A stretch of DNA of 16,453 nt, taken from NCBI GenBank assembly GCA_045594105.1, contig JAZNXY010000030.1:1-16453 (forward strand), read 5' to 3'. Positions 1-8,410 of the stretch are shown here, piece after piece. The position numbers and the translations under genes were made by a program. Within the stretch, counting starts at the first letter, position 1. Every line of letters starts with the position of its first letter. Under the pieces are notes generated by a model that saw only the letters and a list, made by a program, of their open reading frames with translations, ran no database searches and was not told the DNA's origin. The DNA comes from URNF01 sp045594105 (GTDB lineage: Bacteria; Bacillota; Clostridia; Oscillospirales; Acutalibacteraceae).

Positions 1-1439
1 AGTTTTCTTTCTTCCGGTGCATTACCCTTCTGCACCTCCGCACCGCAGCTTTCGAGAGAATCTAAGGTGTGGGATTTGCTCGAGCCCGTAGCGCCGCCGC
101 AACCGTCACGACCGGTACGGCCGCCCAAGAGGATAACCTTGTCACCGGGAGCCGGGACCTCTCTGCGTACATTTTCTGCCGGTGCCGCTGCGATAACCGC
201 ACCGATCTCCATACGTTTTGCCGCATAACCGGGATGATAGATCTCATCTACCTGACCGGTAGCAAGACCGATTTGGTTGCCGTAGGAGGAATAGCCGTTT
301 GCCGCAGTGGTAACGATTTTCTTCTGCGGCAATTTACCTGCCATGGTTTTCTCAACAGGTGCAAGCGGATTTGCCGCACCGGTTACACGCATCGCCGCAT
401 ATACATACGAACGGCCGGACAGCGGGTCACGGATAGCACCACCGATACAGGTGGCGGCACCGCCGAACGGTTCGATTTCGGTGGGGTGGTTGTGGGTTTC
501 GTTCTTGAACAGTAACAGCCAATCCTCAACACCGTCTTCGGTTTCCACCTGGATTTTCACAGTACATGCGTTGATTTCCTCGGACTCGTCGAGCTTGGGC
601 AGCTTGCCTTCCGCCTTGAGATAACGGGTGGCAATGGTTGCAATATCCATTAAGTTAATGGGTTTGGTTCTGCCAATTGCTTTTCTGACAGCCAAATATT
701 CGTCATACGCCTTCTGCAACAGTGCATCTTCGAATGTCACACTGTCAATGGTGGTGAGGAAGGTGGTATGACGGCAGTGGTCAGACCAATAGGTATCGAT
801 CATACGAATTTCCGTAATGGTCGGGTCACGGTGTTCACTGCGGAAATAGGTCTGACAGAAGGTAAGGTCGTCTAAATCCATGGCAAGACCGAGCTTGCCG
901 AGCAGAGCAGCAAGGCCATCTTTATCCAGGTCACAGAAACCCTCTACCGTTTCCACGGTGGTAGGGATTTCATAAGCGGTTTTTAAGGTCTCGGGGAGGT
1001 CTAAGGACGCTTCACGGCTTTCCACAGGGTTAATGACGTATTTTTTGATTTTATCCACGTCTTTTGCGGAAAGATCGCCTTCCAAAAGGTATACCTTCGC
1101 AGTGCGTACCAACGGTTTATCACCGCAGGAAATCAGCTGAATACACTGTGCCGCACTGTCTGCACGCTGGTCAAACTGACCGGGCAGAAACTCTACCGCA
1201 AAGCAGGTGTAACCGTTCGTTTCGATAACCTCAGCGGTGGTGTCCAGCTGCGGCTCGGAAAATACGGTGTTGCAAGCATAGCGGAATAATGCTTCTTCGA
1301 TATCCTCAACATCATAGCGGTTGATAACACGAATGCCTTTTAAGGATTTGACACCGAGGAAGTCGGTGATGTCTTTGGTCAGTGCCGTCGCTTCGTGAGC
1401 GAGAGCGGGCTTTTTCTCAACAAAAATTCTGTAAACCAT
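1..1439 (-). CDS. purL: Phosphoribosylformylglycinamidine synthase, large single-chain type (partial, N-terminal part)
   Basis: This gene encodes FGAM synthase, which converts FGAR, glutamine and ATP to FGAM. The minus-strand frame is open from an ATG at 1439 to the window edge, giving about 479 residues. The N-terminal region (about 1-100) resembles the PurS-like domain of large PurL. A SDHCRHTTF motif lies near residue 220, and the conserved stretch with FKNETHNHPTEIEPFGG, then GGAIRDPLSGR, lies near residues 310-345. Large PurL proteins are about 1,200-1,300 residues, so the second ATP-binding half and the C-terminal glutaminase are outside the window. This form needs no separate PurS or PurQ. 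The start is fixed by coupling to purD: the purD stop and this ATG share one base (TGATG). It is the last purine gene visible in the operon. Confidence 0.95.
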   Translation of the reverse strand, partial: MVYRIFVEKKPALAHEATALTKDITDFLGVKSLKGIRVINRYDVEDIEEALFRYACNTVFSEPQLDTTAEVIETNGYTCFAVEFLPGQFDQRADSAAQCIQLISCGDKPLVRTAKVYLLEGDLSAKDVDKIKKYVINPVESREASLDLPETLKTAYEIPTTVETVEGFCDLDKDGLAALLGKLGLAMDLDDLTFCQTYFRSEHRDPTITEIRMIDTYWSDHCRHTTFLTTIDSVTFEDALLQKAYDEYLAVRKAIGRTKPINLMDIATIATRYLKAEGKLPKLDESEEINACTVKIQVETEDGVEDWLLLFKNETHNHPTEIEPFGGAATCIGGAIRDPLSGRSYVYAAMRVTGAANPLAPVEKTMAGKLPQKKIVTTAANGYSSYGNQIGLATGQVDEIYHPGYAAKRMEIGAVIAAAPAENVRREVPAPGDKVILLGGRTGRDGCGGATGSSKSHTLDSLESCGAEVQKGNAPEERK

Positions 1440-2713
1440 CAGTTAAGTCCTTTCTCCAGTGCACGTTTGCCGATGTCACGGCGCATAACGGCGTTGTCAA
1501 AGTGAATGGTATCTGCAAGGGTGTATGCCTCTTGGACCGCATCTGCCAGGGTGTTTGCGACAGCAACGGCACCGAGCACACGACCGCCTGCAGTCAGCAG
1601 CTTTTCACCGTCTTTTTTAGCACCTGCAACGTATATGTCTTTTGCTGCGGGAATATCAGCAGGCAGCGTGATTTCAAAACCGCTTTCGTATTTAACGGGA
1701 TATCCCTTGGATGCCATCACCACACAGCAAGCGGCTTTGTCCGCAAATTGTACGGGGGTTTCAGCCAAGGTGCCGTTGGCGGTTGCCTGCATAATGGTGA
1801 GCAGATCGCTTTCTAACAGCGGTAACACAACCTGTGTTTCGGGGTCACCGAAACGGCAGTTATATTCGATAACCTTAGGACCGTTCGGGGTAAGCATTAA
1901 GCCGAAGTAGAGACAACCCTTGAATGTACGGTTTTCTTTGTTCATTGCATCAATGGTCGGCAAGAAAATGGTTTCCATACATTGTGCCGCAACATCTGCA
2001 GTGTAGTAGGGGTTGGGAGCAATGGTGCCCATACCGCCGGTGTTAAGACCGGTGTCACCGTCACCGATGCGTTTGTGGTCCATGGAGGATACCATCGGTT
2101 TTACCACCTTACCGTCGGTGAAAGCAAGCACCGACACCTCGGGACCGGTCAGGAACTCTTCGATGACGATAGCATTGCCGCTGTCACCGAACATCTTGTC
2201 CTCCATCATGGAAACGACGGCTTCCTTTGCCTCTTCACGGCTTTGTGCGAGGATAACGCCTTTGCCGAGTGCCAGACCGTCCGCTTTGACGACGGTGGGA
2301 ATGGGACAGGTGTCTAAATAGGCAAGTGCCGCATCCTTATCGGTAAAGGTTTCGTAAGCGGCGGTAGGAATACCGTATTTTTTCATCAAGTTTTTTGAAA
2401 ACACTTTACTGCCTTCGATAATGGCTGCTTTTGCTTCGGGGCCAAAGCAGGGAATGCCGATAGCATTCAGTGCATCCACCGCACCGAGCACCAACGGGTC
2501 ATCAGGTGCTACAACCGCAAAGTCAACAGCGTTTTCTTTGGCGAAGGTAACGATGCCGTCGATATCCTTAGCACCGATGTTCACACAGGTGGCGTCGGCG
2601 GCGATACCGCCGTTGCCGGGCAGTGCGAAAATCTCGGTAATTTTTTTGTTTTCTTTGATTTTCTTGATAATGGCGTGTTCACGACCGCCACCACCAACGA
2701 CTAACAGTTTCAT
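1439..2713 (-). CDS. purD: Phosphoribosylamine-glycine ligase (GAR synthetase)
   Basis: GAR synthetase joins phosphoribosylamine and glycine using ATP. The 424-residue product has the usual family length. The N-terminal dinucleotide-like motif GGGGREHA is at residues 7-14. ATP-grasp features follow: KADGLALGKGV (143-153), NTGGMG (224-229) and RFGDPETQ (287-294). The start ATG is preceded by GGAGGG at a spacing of about 9 nt. The gene sits 20 nt downstream of purH and overlaps purL by one base, which suggests translational coupling. No defect is visible. Confidence 0.97.
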   Translation of the reverse strand: MKLLVVGGGGREHAIIKKIKENKKITEIFALPGNGGIAADATCVNIGAKDIDGIVTFAKENAVDFAVVAPDDPLVLGAVDALNAIGIPCFGPEAKAAIIEGSKVFSKNLMKKYGIPTAAYETFTDKDAALAYLDTCPIPTVVKADGLALGKGVILAQSREEAKEAVVSMMEDKMFGDSGNAIVIEEFLTGPEVSVLAFTDGKVVKPMVSSMDHKRIGDGDTGLNTGGMGTIAPNPYYTADVAAQCMETIFLPTIDAMNKENRTFKGCLYFGLMLTPNGPKVIEYNCRFGDPETQVVLPLLESDLLTIMQATANGTLAETPVQFADKAACCVVMASKGYPVKYESGFEITLPADIPAAKDIYVAGAKKDGEKLLTAGGRVLGAVAVANTLADAVQEAYTLADTIHFDNAVMRRDIGKRALEKGLN

Positions 2714-2733
2714 AGGTGAAATCCCTCCGTAGA

Positions 2734-3918
2734 TTAGTGGTGGAACAGTCTCATGCCGGTAAACGCCATAGCAATACCGTATTTGTCACAGCATTCGATA
2801 ACTGCGTCGTCACGAATAGAGCCACCGGGCTCTGCGATGTAGGAAACACCGCTCTTTTTCGCACGTTCAATATTGTCGCTGAACGGGAAGAAGGCATCCG
2901 AACCGAGTGCTACACCCGACAGGGTCGCAAGGTATGCGTTCTGCTCTTCACGGGTGAAGGGGGCGGGTTGCTCAGTGAAGTATTTCTGCCAGTTGCCGTC
3001 GGCACATACGTCTTCCTCGTTCTGATTGATGTAACCGTCGATAACGTTGTCACGGTCGGGTCTGCCCAAAGTGGACAGGAAGGGGAGATTCAGCACCTTA
3101 TCGTGCTGACGGAGCTGCCAGGTATCCGCTTTCGTACCTGCAAGGCGGGTACAGTGAATACGGGACTGCTGACCGGCACCAACGCCGATGGCTTGTCCGT
3201 CTACTGCATAGCATACCGAGTTGGACTGGGTGTATTTCAAGGTAATGAGTGCGATGATAAGGTCACGCACAGCACTTTCGGGCAGGTCTTTGTTGGCGGT
3301 TACCACATTGGAAAGCAGTTCTTTGTTGATTTTGAACTCATTTCTGCCCTGCTCAAAGGTGATACCGTATACCTGCTTGCGTTCTTGCGGCGCAGGCACA
3401 TAGGTTTCATCGATTTGGACAATGTTGTAATTGCCCTTACGTTTGGTTTTTAAGATTTCTAACGCTTCGGGGGTGTAGCCGGGAGCGATAACGCCGTCGG
3501 ATACTTCACGTTTGATAAGCAACGCAGTGGTCACGTCACATACATCAGAGAGTGCTACCCAGTCACCGAAGGAGCACATACGGCCCGTGCCTCTCGCTCT
3601 GGCGTATGCACAAGCGAGGGGAGACTCGTCAAGACCTTCAATGTCATCTACAAAGCATGCTTTTTTCAGCTTATCAGACAGCGGCAAGCCGATGGCGGCG
3701 GAGGTAGGGCTCACGTGTTTGAAAGAGGTAACGGCAGGCATACCGAGTGCTTCTTTGATTTCTTTCACCAGCTGCCAGGAATTGAAAGCGTCTAAAAAGT
3801 TGATGTAACCGGGTCTGCCGCACAGAATTTCAATCGGCAGCTCACTGCCGTCTTCCATAAAGATTTTAGAGGGTTTTTGGTTGGGGTTACAACCGTATTT
3901 GAGTTCAAATTCTTTCAT
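2734..3918 (-). CDS. purH: Stand-alone AICAR transformylase (C-terminal half of classical PurH)
   Basis: This enzyme formylates AICAR (ZMP) with 10-formyl-tetrahydrofolate to give FAICAR. In most bacteria PurH is a ~510-residue fusion with an N-terminal IMP cyclohydrolase. Here the 394-residue product contains only the transformylase half. The catalytic Lys-His pair is in SFKHVSPTSAAIG (K67, H68), and GAGQQSRIHCTRLAG and SDAFFPFSDNIERA are present. Two ATGs are possible, at 3924 and 3918. GGAGG at 3927-3931 is only 2 nt from the first but 8 nt from the second, so 3918 is preferred. The missing cyclohydrolase step is supplied by the adjacent PurO-type gene. Its substrate ZMP is the ligand of the riboswitch heading the operon. 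Confidence 0.95.
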   Translation of the reverse strand: MKEFELKYGCNPNQKPSKIFMEDGSELPIEILCGRPGYINFLDAFNSWQLVKEIKEALGMPAVTSFKHVSPTSAAIGLPLSDKLKKACFVDDIEGLDESPLACAYARARGTGRMCSFGDWVALSDVCDVTTALLIKREVSDGVIAPGYTPEALEILKTKRKGNYNIVQIDETYVPAPQERKQVYGITFEQGRNEFKINKELLSNVVTANKDLPESAVRDLIIALITLKYTQSNSVCYAVDGQAIGVGAGQQSRIHCTRLAGTKADTWQLRQHDKVLNLPFLSTLGRPDRDNVIDGYINQNEEDVCADGNWQKYFTEQPAPFTREEQNAYLATLSGVALGSDAFFPFSDNIERAKKSGVSYIAEPGGSIRDDAVIECCDKYGIAMAFTGMRLFHH

Positions 3919-3935
3919 TGTCATGTCCTCCGTGC

Positions 3936-4664
3936 TTATACGTTTTTATTGATAATGATTTCGGTGGGTGCGCTGCCGTCTAACGGCACTTGACGCACGA
4001 ACAAGGAAACCTTGTTATCTTCGTTCAGATTTTTCCAGCAGATATCCGCCAGTTCCTCAGCGGTGTTGGGCATCTCAATTTCTTCCGGCTCGCCATAGAA
4101 GGAGGGGATAGGGTTACCGTCACATTTGTAGGTGTGAATGAAGTGACCTTTGCCCGCCATAGGCGTGTAGCTGTAGAAATATCTGTCACAAACGGTGGGG
4201 TCACCGTTAGAACTTTTCAAAATGGAAAGCTTGTAGTGGAAGGTATTACCTTCAAATGCATAGTGCAAAATACCCGAGATACGGGGGGTGAAGTTGGGTG
4301 CATCGTCCTCAAATTCACGGGTGTGTAATGCTTTTTCAAAGCTAAAGCCATCTTCGCCGTGTGCTTCAATATAATCATATACGGTATCGGTCTGGTCTCC
4401 GTTGGTGACAATATCGATGTCACCGTGTTTTAAGTAGGGATTATAGATGATGAGATGCGGGTCGGAGAGCTTGCTTTCATCGTAAGCTTTGGTACGCATA
4501 CCTTTTTCGTGCATTTCAAATACACGGTTGCGGCTGTTGACACTGCGTCCCATAATGAAGTACGCAATCAGTGCACTTTTGCCGTCTTTGGATTGACCGA
4601 GCACGATGCCGCGGCCGGGATAGGAATTGGTGTTGAGCAGGGTGCTCAGATCATATAAAGCCAT
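3936..4664 (-). CDS. purO: PurO-type IMP cyclohydrolase
   Basis: The 242-residue product resembles the IMP cyclohydrolase family first known from archaea (PF07826), which closes the FAICAR ring to IMP in organisms with a stand-alone transformylase. Recognisable features are NSYPGRGI near residue 12 and the nearby segment FIMGRSVNSRNRVF. Its place directly upstream of a PurH lacking the cyclohydrolase domain strongly supports the role. The open frame extends further upstream to 4760, but AGGTGA at 4670-4675 points to the ATG at 4664, and the extension would run into purN. Archaeal PurO proteins are somewhat shorter (about 200 residues), so this is a bacterial variant. The assignment rests on motif memory plus context, not on alignment. 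Confidence 0.85.
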   Translation of the reverse strand: MALYDLSTLLNTNSYPGRGIVLGQSKDGKSALIAYFIMGRSVNSRNRVFEMHEKGMRTKAYDESKLSDPHLIIYNPYLKHGDIDIVTNGDQTDTVYDYIEAHGEDGFSFEKALHTREFEDDAPNFTPRISGILHYAFEGNTFHYKLSILKSSNGDPTVCDRYFYSYTPMAGKGHFIHTYKCDGNPIPSFYGEPEEIEMPNTAEELADICWKNLNEDNKVSLFVRQVPLDGSAPTEIIINKNV

Positions 4665-4686
4665 ACCTTTCACCTGTAAACCTTTC

Positions 4687-5289
4687 TTATTGCAACATTT
4701 CTTTAGATACTTTTTCAACGGCGGCGGGCAATAAAAGCCACTCCGCCTGCTCCATAACACGCTTTTGGAGTATTTCGGGGGTGTCGCCCTCTTCTATGTA
4801 TACCGCTTTTTGCATAATGATTTCACCACCGTCGGGGATCTCATTCACAAAATGTACGGTGGCACCTGTCACTTTAACACCCTTTTCAAGTGCCGCTTCG
4901 TGTACCCGTAATCCGTAAAACCCTTTTCCGCAAAAAGAAGGGATGAGGGATGGATGCACGTTGATGATGCGACGGGGGAAGCGGGAGGTGAAGCTCTCGC
5001 TTAAAATACTCATAAAGCCGGCAAGTACAATAAGCTGGATACCGTTTTCTTCCAACGCCGTTAAAATGCCTTGTTCAAACGCCTCTTGTGAACCGCTTTC
5101 CTTGCGGGAAACCACTGCGGTGGCAACCCCTGCCTTTTTGGCACGTTCCAATGCGTATGCCTCGGGATTGGAGGCGAGTACTAACACGATTTCACCGCTG
5201 TGCAGAATACCGTTTTGCTGTGCATCTAACAGCGCTTGCAGGTTGGTGCCGCCACCCGAAACGAAAACCGCTATTTTCGTTTTGCTCAT
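4687..5289 (-). CDS. purN: Phosphoribosylglycinamide formyltransferase (GART)
   Basis: PurN transfers the formyl group of 10-formyl-THF to GAR. The product is 200 residues, the normal family size. The N-terminal VSGGGTNLQAL (about residues 10-20) binds the phosphate. The catalytic triad is visible as N110 and H112 in INVHPSLIPSF and D153 in the IPDGGEII segment. The start ATG overlaps the purM stop by four bases (ATGA), a common translational-coupling arrangement. A 22-nt gap separates it from purO downstream. No defect is seen. Confidence 0.96.
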   Translation of the reverse strand: MSKTKIAVFVSGGGTNLQALLDAQQNGILHSGEIVLVLASNPEAYALERAKKAGVATAVVSRKESGSQEAFEQGILTALEENGIQLIVLAGFMSILSESFTSRFPRRIINVHPSLIPSFCGKGFYGLRVHEAALEKGVKVTGATVHFVNEIPDGGEIIMQKAVYIEEGDTPEILQKRVMEQAEWLLLPAAVEKVSKEMLQ

Positions 5290-6323
5290 AAGATAACTCC
5301 TTCGTCACCCGAAACCACTTCGCCGATAACGTAAGCGTCTTCGCCGTTTGCACGGAGGATTTCGAGGGATTTTTCCACATCCTCTTTCGCCACGGTTACC
5401 ACCATGCCGACACCCATATTGAAGGTGTTGAACATATCACGCTCGGGGATATTGCCGACCTTTGCGATGTAGCTGAAGATCGGCAGGATTTTGAGTGCGG
5501 ATTTATCTACTTTTACGCTTTTGCCGTCGGGTAAGGCACGCGGAATATTCTCATAGAAGCCGCCGCCGGTGATATGGGAAACCGCTTTGACTTTTACCTG
5601 TGCGAGCAGGGCAAGAACGGATTTTACGTACATCTTGGTGGGGGTGAGTAAGGTTTCACCGAGAGATTTACCGCCCAGCTCCGCGACGGGTGCGGTAAGG
5701 TCGGCATTTTCAATGTCAAACACTTTACGCACTAAGGAGAAGCCGTTGGAGTGTACGCCGGTAGACGCCAATGCGATAACAGCATCCCCATCGGTCACGG
5801 TATTTTTGTCTAAAATCTTGGATTTGTCTACCACACCGGTGCAGTAACCGGCCAGGTCATAATCGTCCTCGGGCATCAGGCCGGGATGCTCTGCGGTTTC
5901 GCCACCGATGAGTGCACAACCCGCCTGCACACACCCTTCCGCAACACCGCCGACGATATCGGCGATCTTTTCGGGAAAGTTTTTGCCGCAGGCGATGTAG
6001 TCGAGGAAGAAAAGGGGCTTTGCACCGCAGCAGATGATGTCGTTGGCACACATAGCCACACAGTCGATACCGATCGTATCATGCTTGTCCATCAACATAG
6101 CAAGCTTGATTTTGGTGCCAACGCCGTCGGTCCCCGAAACCAATACGGGCTCGGTGATGCCGGTCAGGTCGAGACCAAAACAACCGCCAAAGCCGCCGAC
6201 ATCGTCAAGACAGCCCTCGTTTTTGGTGCGGTTAATATGTTTTTTCATCAGTTCAACAGATTTGTAACCTGCGGTAATATCCACGCCTGCCGCGGCGTAG
6301 CTTTCGGATTTGGAGTTTTTCAT
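5286..6323 (-). CDS. purM: Phosphoribosylformylglycinamidine cyclo-ligase (AIR synthetase)
   Basis: AIR synthetase closes FGAM to AIR using ATP. The product is 345 residues, the standard length. Characteristic segments are AAGVDITAGYKSVELMK near the N-terminus, VSGTDGVGTK (residues 62-71, nucleotide binding) and GGETAEHPGLMPEDDYDLAG. The open frame continues upstream into purF to 6470, but the ATG at 6323 is preceded by GGAAGAG and gives the conserved N-terminus, so the longer start is rejected. The stop overlaps the purN start (ATGA). The 32-nt gap to purF carries a short tandem duplication. Confidence 0.96.
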   Translation of the reverse strand: MKNSKSESYAAAGVDITAGYKSVELMKKHINRTKNEGCLDDVGGFGGCFGLDLTGITEPVLVSGTDGVGTKIKLAMLMDKHDTIGIDCVAMCANDIICCGAKPLFFLDYIACGKNFPEKIADIVGGVAEGCVQAGCALIGGETAEHPGLMPEDDYDLAGYCTGVVDKSKILDKNTVTDGDAVIALASTGVHSNGFSLVRKVFDIENADLTAPVAELGGKSLGETLLTPTKMYVKSVLALLAQVKVKAVSHITGGGFYENIPRALPDGKSVKVDKSALKILPIFSYIAKVGNIPERDMFNTFNMGVGMVVTVAKEDVEKSLEILRANGEDAYVIGEVVSGDEGVIL

Positions 6324-6355
6324 ACTATTCTCTTCCTTTCGGATTATTTCTCGGA

Positions 6356-7780
6356 TTATTCTTTGCCGTTCCAGCAATAGGTGCAAAGGTCGCATTCGGG
6401 TAAACCGATGGCTTCGACAATGCCGTCTATTGATTGGAATTCGAGGGATGCGAAATGCAATTTTTCGCAAATGGCCTCACGCAACCTTTTACCGCGCTCG
6501 GTGGTACCGTCGCTGTATTCGTCGATATATTTAGTGCCTTCTTCGCCTTCTAACTCCATAATGGTTTGTCTGGCGATCAAATCCATGTCGCTGGTGTTGC
6601 GGGAGAAATTGAGGTATTTGCAACCGTACATAATGGGCGGGCAAGCGGAACGCATATGCACTTCCTTAGCACCGCTTTCGTACAGAAAATCCACCGTTTC
6701 CTTCAACTGTGTGCCACGGACAATGGAATCGTCCACAAACAGTAATTTCTTGCCTTCTATAAGCTCCTTGACGGGGATTTGCTTCATTTTGGCAACCTGT
6801 TGTCTTTCGGATTGATGCCGCGGGGTAAAACTGCGAGACCAGGTCGGCGTGTACTTGATAAACGCACGGGCAAAATTGAAGCGGCTTTCATGGGCATACC
6901 CGATAGCGTGAGGTGTACCCGAATCGGGAACGCCGCCCACAAAATCAATGTCGGTGGCAAGGTCTTTCTCACGGTCATTTCTCGCCATAATTTTACCGTT
7001 AATGTAGCGCATCACCTCTACGCTGATCCCTTCATAGCTGGAAGTAGGGAAGCCGTAGTAGCTCCACAGAAAAGCACATACCTTCTTTTTTGTACCCGCT
7101 TGTGCCAATACGGTCATTTTGTCAGGGGAGAGCTCCACGATCTCACCTGCACCCAGCTCTTTGACAAATGTGTAGCCGAGTTTTTCAAATGAGAACGCCT
7201 CAAACGCCAATGCAAAGCCGTCTTCACTTTGTCCTATGGCAATCGGCAGACGGCCCAGGCGGTCGCGCGCTGCGATAATGTTGCCGTCATCCTTCAGCAG
7301 AATAATGCAAGCGGTACCGTCTATTTCCTGCTGTGCAAAACGAATACCTTCCGCAAAACTGCTTTTTTGGTCAATTAATGCGGAAACGAGCTCGGTGGTA
7401 TTCACTTTACCGCCGGTCATCGCATCAAAGTGACCGCCTGTTTTGGAAAGATGCCGTTCAATCAGCTCTTTGGAATTGTTGACGATGCCGACCACGCATA
7501 TGGCATAGGTGCCGAGCACCGAGCGGATAAGCAACGGCTGCGGTTCGTAGTCACTGATACAACCGATAGCAGACGTGCCTTGCATTTCGTCGTAAATATT
7601 TTCGAATTTTGTGCGGAACGGGGCGTTCTGAATATTGTGAATGTCCCGTTGTAAGCCGATGTCTTTGTCATATGCGGCAACGCCTGCACGACGTGTGCCG
7701 AGATGGGAATGATAGTCGGTGCCGAAAAAGACATCCGAAATCGCATCCCGTTTGCTGACTACACCGAAATAGCCACCCAT
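6356..7780 (-). CDS. purF: PurF-like amidophosphoribosyltransferase lacking the catalytic N-terminal cysteine
   Basis: PurF makes phosphoribosylamine from PRPP, the first committed step. The 474-residue product has the usual layout: an N-terminal Ntn-glutaminase fold, then a phosphoribosyltransferase domain with VPDSG (284-288) and the PRPP loop LLFVDDSIVRGT (346-357). The N-terminus reads MGGYFG, so glycine stands where the nucleophilic Cys1 should be. The glutamine-binding RYST-type segment is also replaced (AIGCISDYEPQP). Cys235, Cys387, Cys466 and Cys469 are placed like the four Fe-S ligands of Bacillus PurF. No upstream in-frame propeptide start fits: GGAGGA lies 5 nt before the ATG. I recall similar MGGFFG-type PurF in other clostridia. 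It probably uses free ammonia or a partner glutaminase; this is inference. Confidence 0.9.
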   Translation of the reverse strand: MGGYFGVVSKRDAISDVFFGTDYHSHLGTRRAGVAAYDKDIGLQRDIHNIQNAPFRTKFENIYDEMQGTSAIGCISDYEPQPLLIRSVLGTYAICVVGIVNNSKELIERHLSKTGGHFDAMTGGKVNTTELVSALIDQKSSFAEGIRFAQQEIDGTACIILLKDDGNIIAARDRLGRLPIAIGQSEDGFALAFEAFSFEKLGYTFVKELGAGEIVELSPDKMTVLAQAGTKKKVCAFLWSYYGFPTSSYEGISVEVMRYINGKIMARNDREKDLATDIDFVGGVPDSGTPHAIGYAHESRFNFARAFIKYTPTWSRSFTPRHQSERQQVAKMKQIPVKELIEGKKLLFVDDSIVRGTQLKETVDFLYESGAKEVHMRSACPPIMYGCKYLNFSRNTSDMDLIARQTIMELEGEEGTKYIDEYSDGTTERGKRLREAICEKLHFASLEFQSIDGIVEAIGLPECDLCTYCWNGKE

Positions 7781-7798
7781 AGAGTCCTCCTAATGTGA

Positions 7799-8293
7799 TT
7801 ACGCGTTGTATTTTTCTTCGATTGCTTTATTTTTTGCGAGTACCGTCTCCTTTGCGGCGGCACGTGCATCGTCTAATTTTTTTGCCAGTTCTGCATCCGC
7901 TACAGACAGAATCTGTACGCACAGTAAAGCGGCATTAGCGGCACCGTCAATGGCGACGGTGGCCACAGGGATGCCCGACGGCATCTGGACGGTGGAGAGT
8001 AACGCATCTACACCGTCAAGGTTGCTTGCACGTACGGGGATGCCTATAACCGGCAAGGTGGTACGTGCGGCAAGAGCACCTGCCAAATGTGCCGCTTTGC
8101 CTGCGGCGGCGATAATGGCACCAAAGCCGTTTGCCCTGGCGTTCATAGCGAAGTCGGCGGCTTCATCGGGGGTGCGGTGTGCGGAAAACACGTGCACCTC
8201 GGCAGGAACACCGAATTCCTTCAAAGTGTTGATAGCTTTTTCCACTACCGGCAGGTCGCTGTCGCTACCCATAATAATGCCAACTTTTTTCAT
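7799..8293 (-). CDS. purE: N5-carboxyaminoimidazole ribonucleotide mutase (PurE)
   Basis: PurE class I converts N5-CAIR to CAIR. The 164-residue product begins MKKVGIIMGSDSD (substrate phosphate loop, residues 9-13), has the catalytic histidine in SAHRTP (H39) and the AAGKAAHLAG segment near residues 63-72. The ATG at 8293 has GGAGG about 9 nt upstream; the longer frame to 8317 would include that site and is rejected. It is the first gene of the operon, about 480 nt from the promoter and directly downstream of the riboswitch terminator. No purK lies beside it, so either purK is elsewhere or this PurE uses CO2 directly (class II); the motifs look class I. Confidence 0.95.
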   Translation of the reverse strand: MKKVGIIMGSDSDLPVVEKAINTLKEFGVPAEVHVFSAHRTPDEAADFAMNARANGFGAIIAAAGKAAHLAGALAARTTLPVIGIPVRASNLDGVDALLSTVQMPSGIPVATVAIDGAANAALLCVQILSVADAELAKKLDDARAAAKETVLAKNKAIEEKYNA

Positions 8294-8337
8294 CTTTCTT
8301 TTCCTCCCAAAGTTCATTTGAAATCGTTATTGTAACG

Positions 8338-8364
8338 GTGTGACAAACGGTGAAGACGTCACAC
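8338..8364 (-). promoter_or_regulatory. Small hairpin between riboswitch terminator and purE
   Basis: The leader RNA has GTGTGAC and GTCACAC arms (7 bp) around a 13-nt loop, just after the terminator T-run and about 45 nt before the purE start. It may protect or structure the transcript that escapes termination. A direct repeat AACGGTG (8334-8340 and 8346-8352) overlaps it. The role is unknown. Confidence 0.35.
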
Positions 8365-8368
8365 AAAG

Positions 8369-8410
8369 AAAAAAGGGCAGACCACCGCCCGAAAAAGCGG
8401 AGATCTGCCC
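8369..8410 (-). terminator. Intrinsic terminator, expression platform of the ZTP riboswitch
   Basis: Read on the minus strand, GGGCAGA (8410-8404) pairs with TCTGCCC (8381-8375), with an inner CCGC/GCGG stem, followed at once by six T (8374-8369). It lies upstream of purE, so it attenuates the operon rather than ending a gene. The 5' arm begins inside the conserved aptamer segment CTGGGCA (8412-8406). Ligand-bound aptamer and terminator are therefore mutually exclusive, as in known ZTP 'on' switches. Confidence 0.85.

Noticed and set aside
2716..3453. 245-residue plus-strand open frame antisense to purH
   Set aside because: It is a shadow of a clear enzyme gene, has no ribosome site and no recognisable domain; high G+C third positions on the other strand explain the openness.
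5886..6380. 164-residue plus-strand open frame antisense to purM
   Set aside because: Antisense shadow; purM on the minus strand has full family motifs and a ribosome site.
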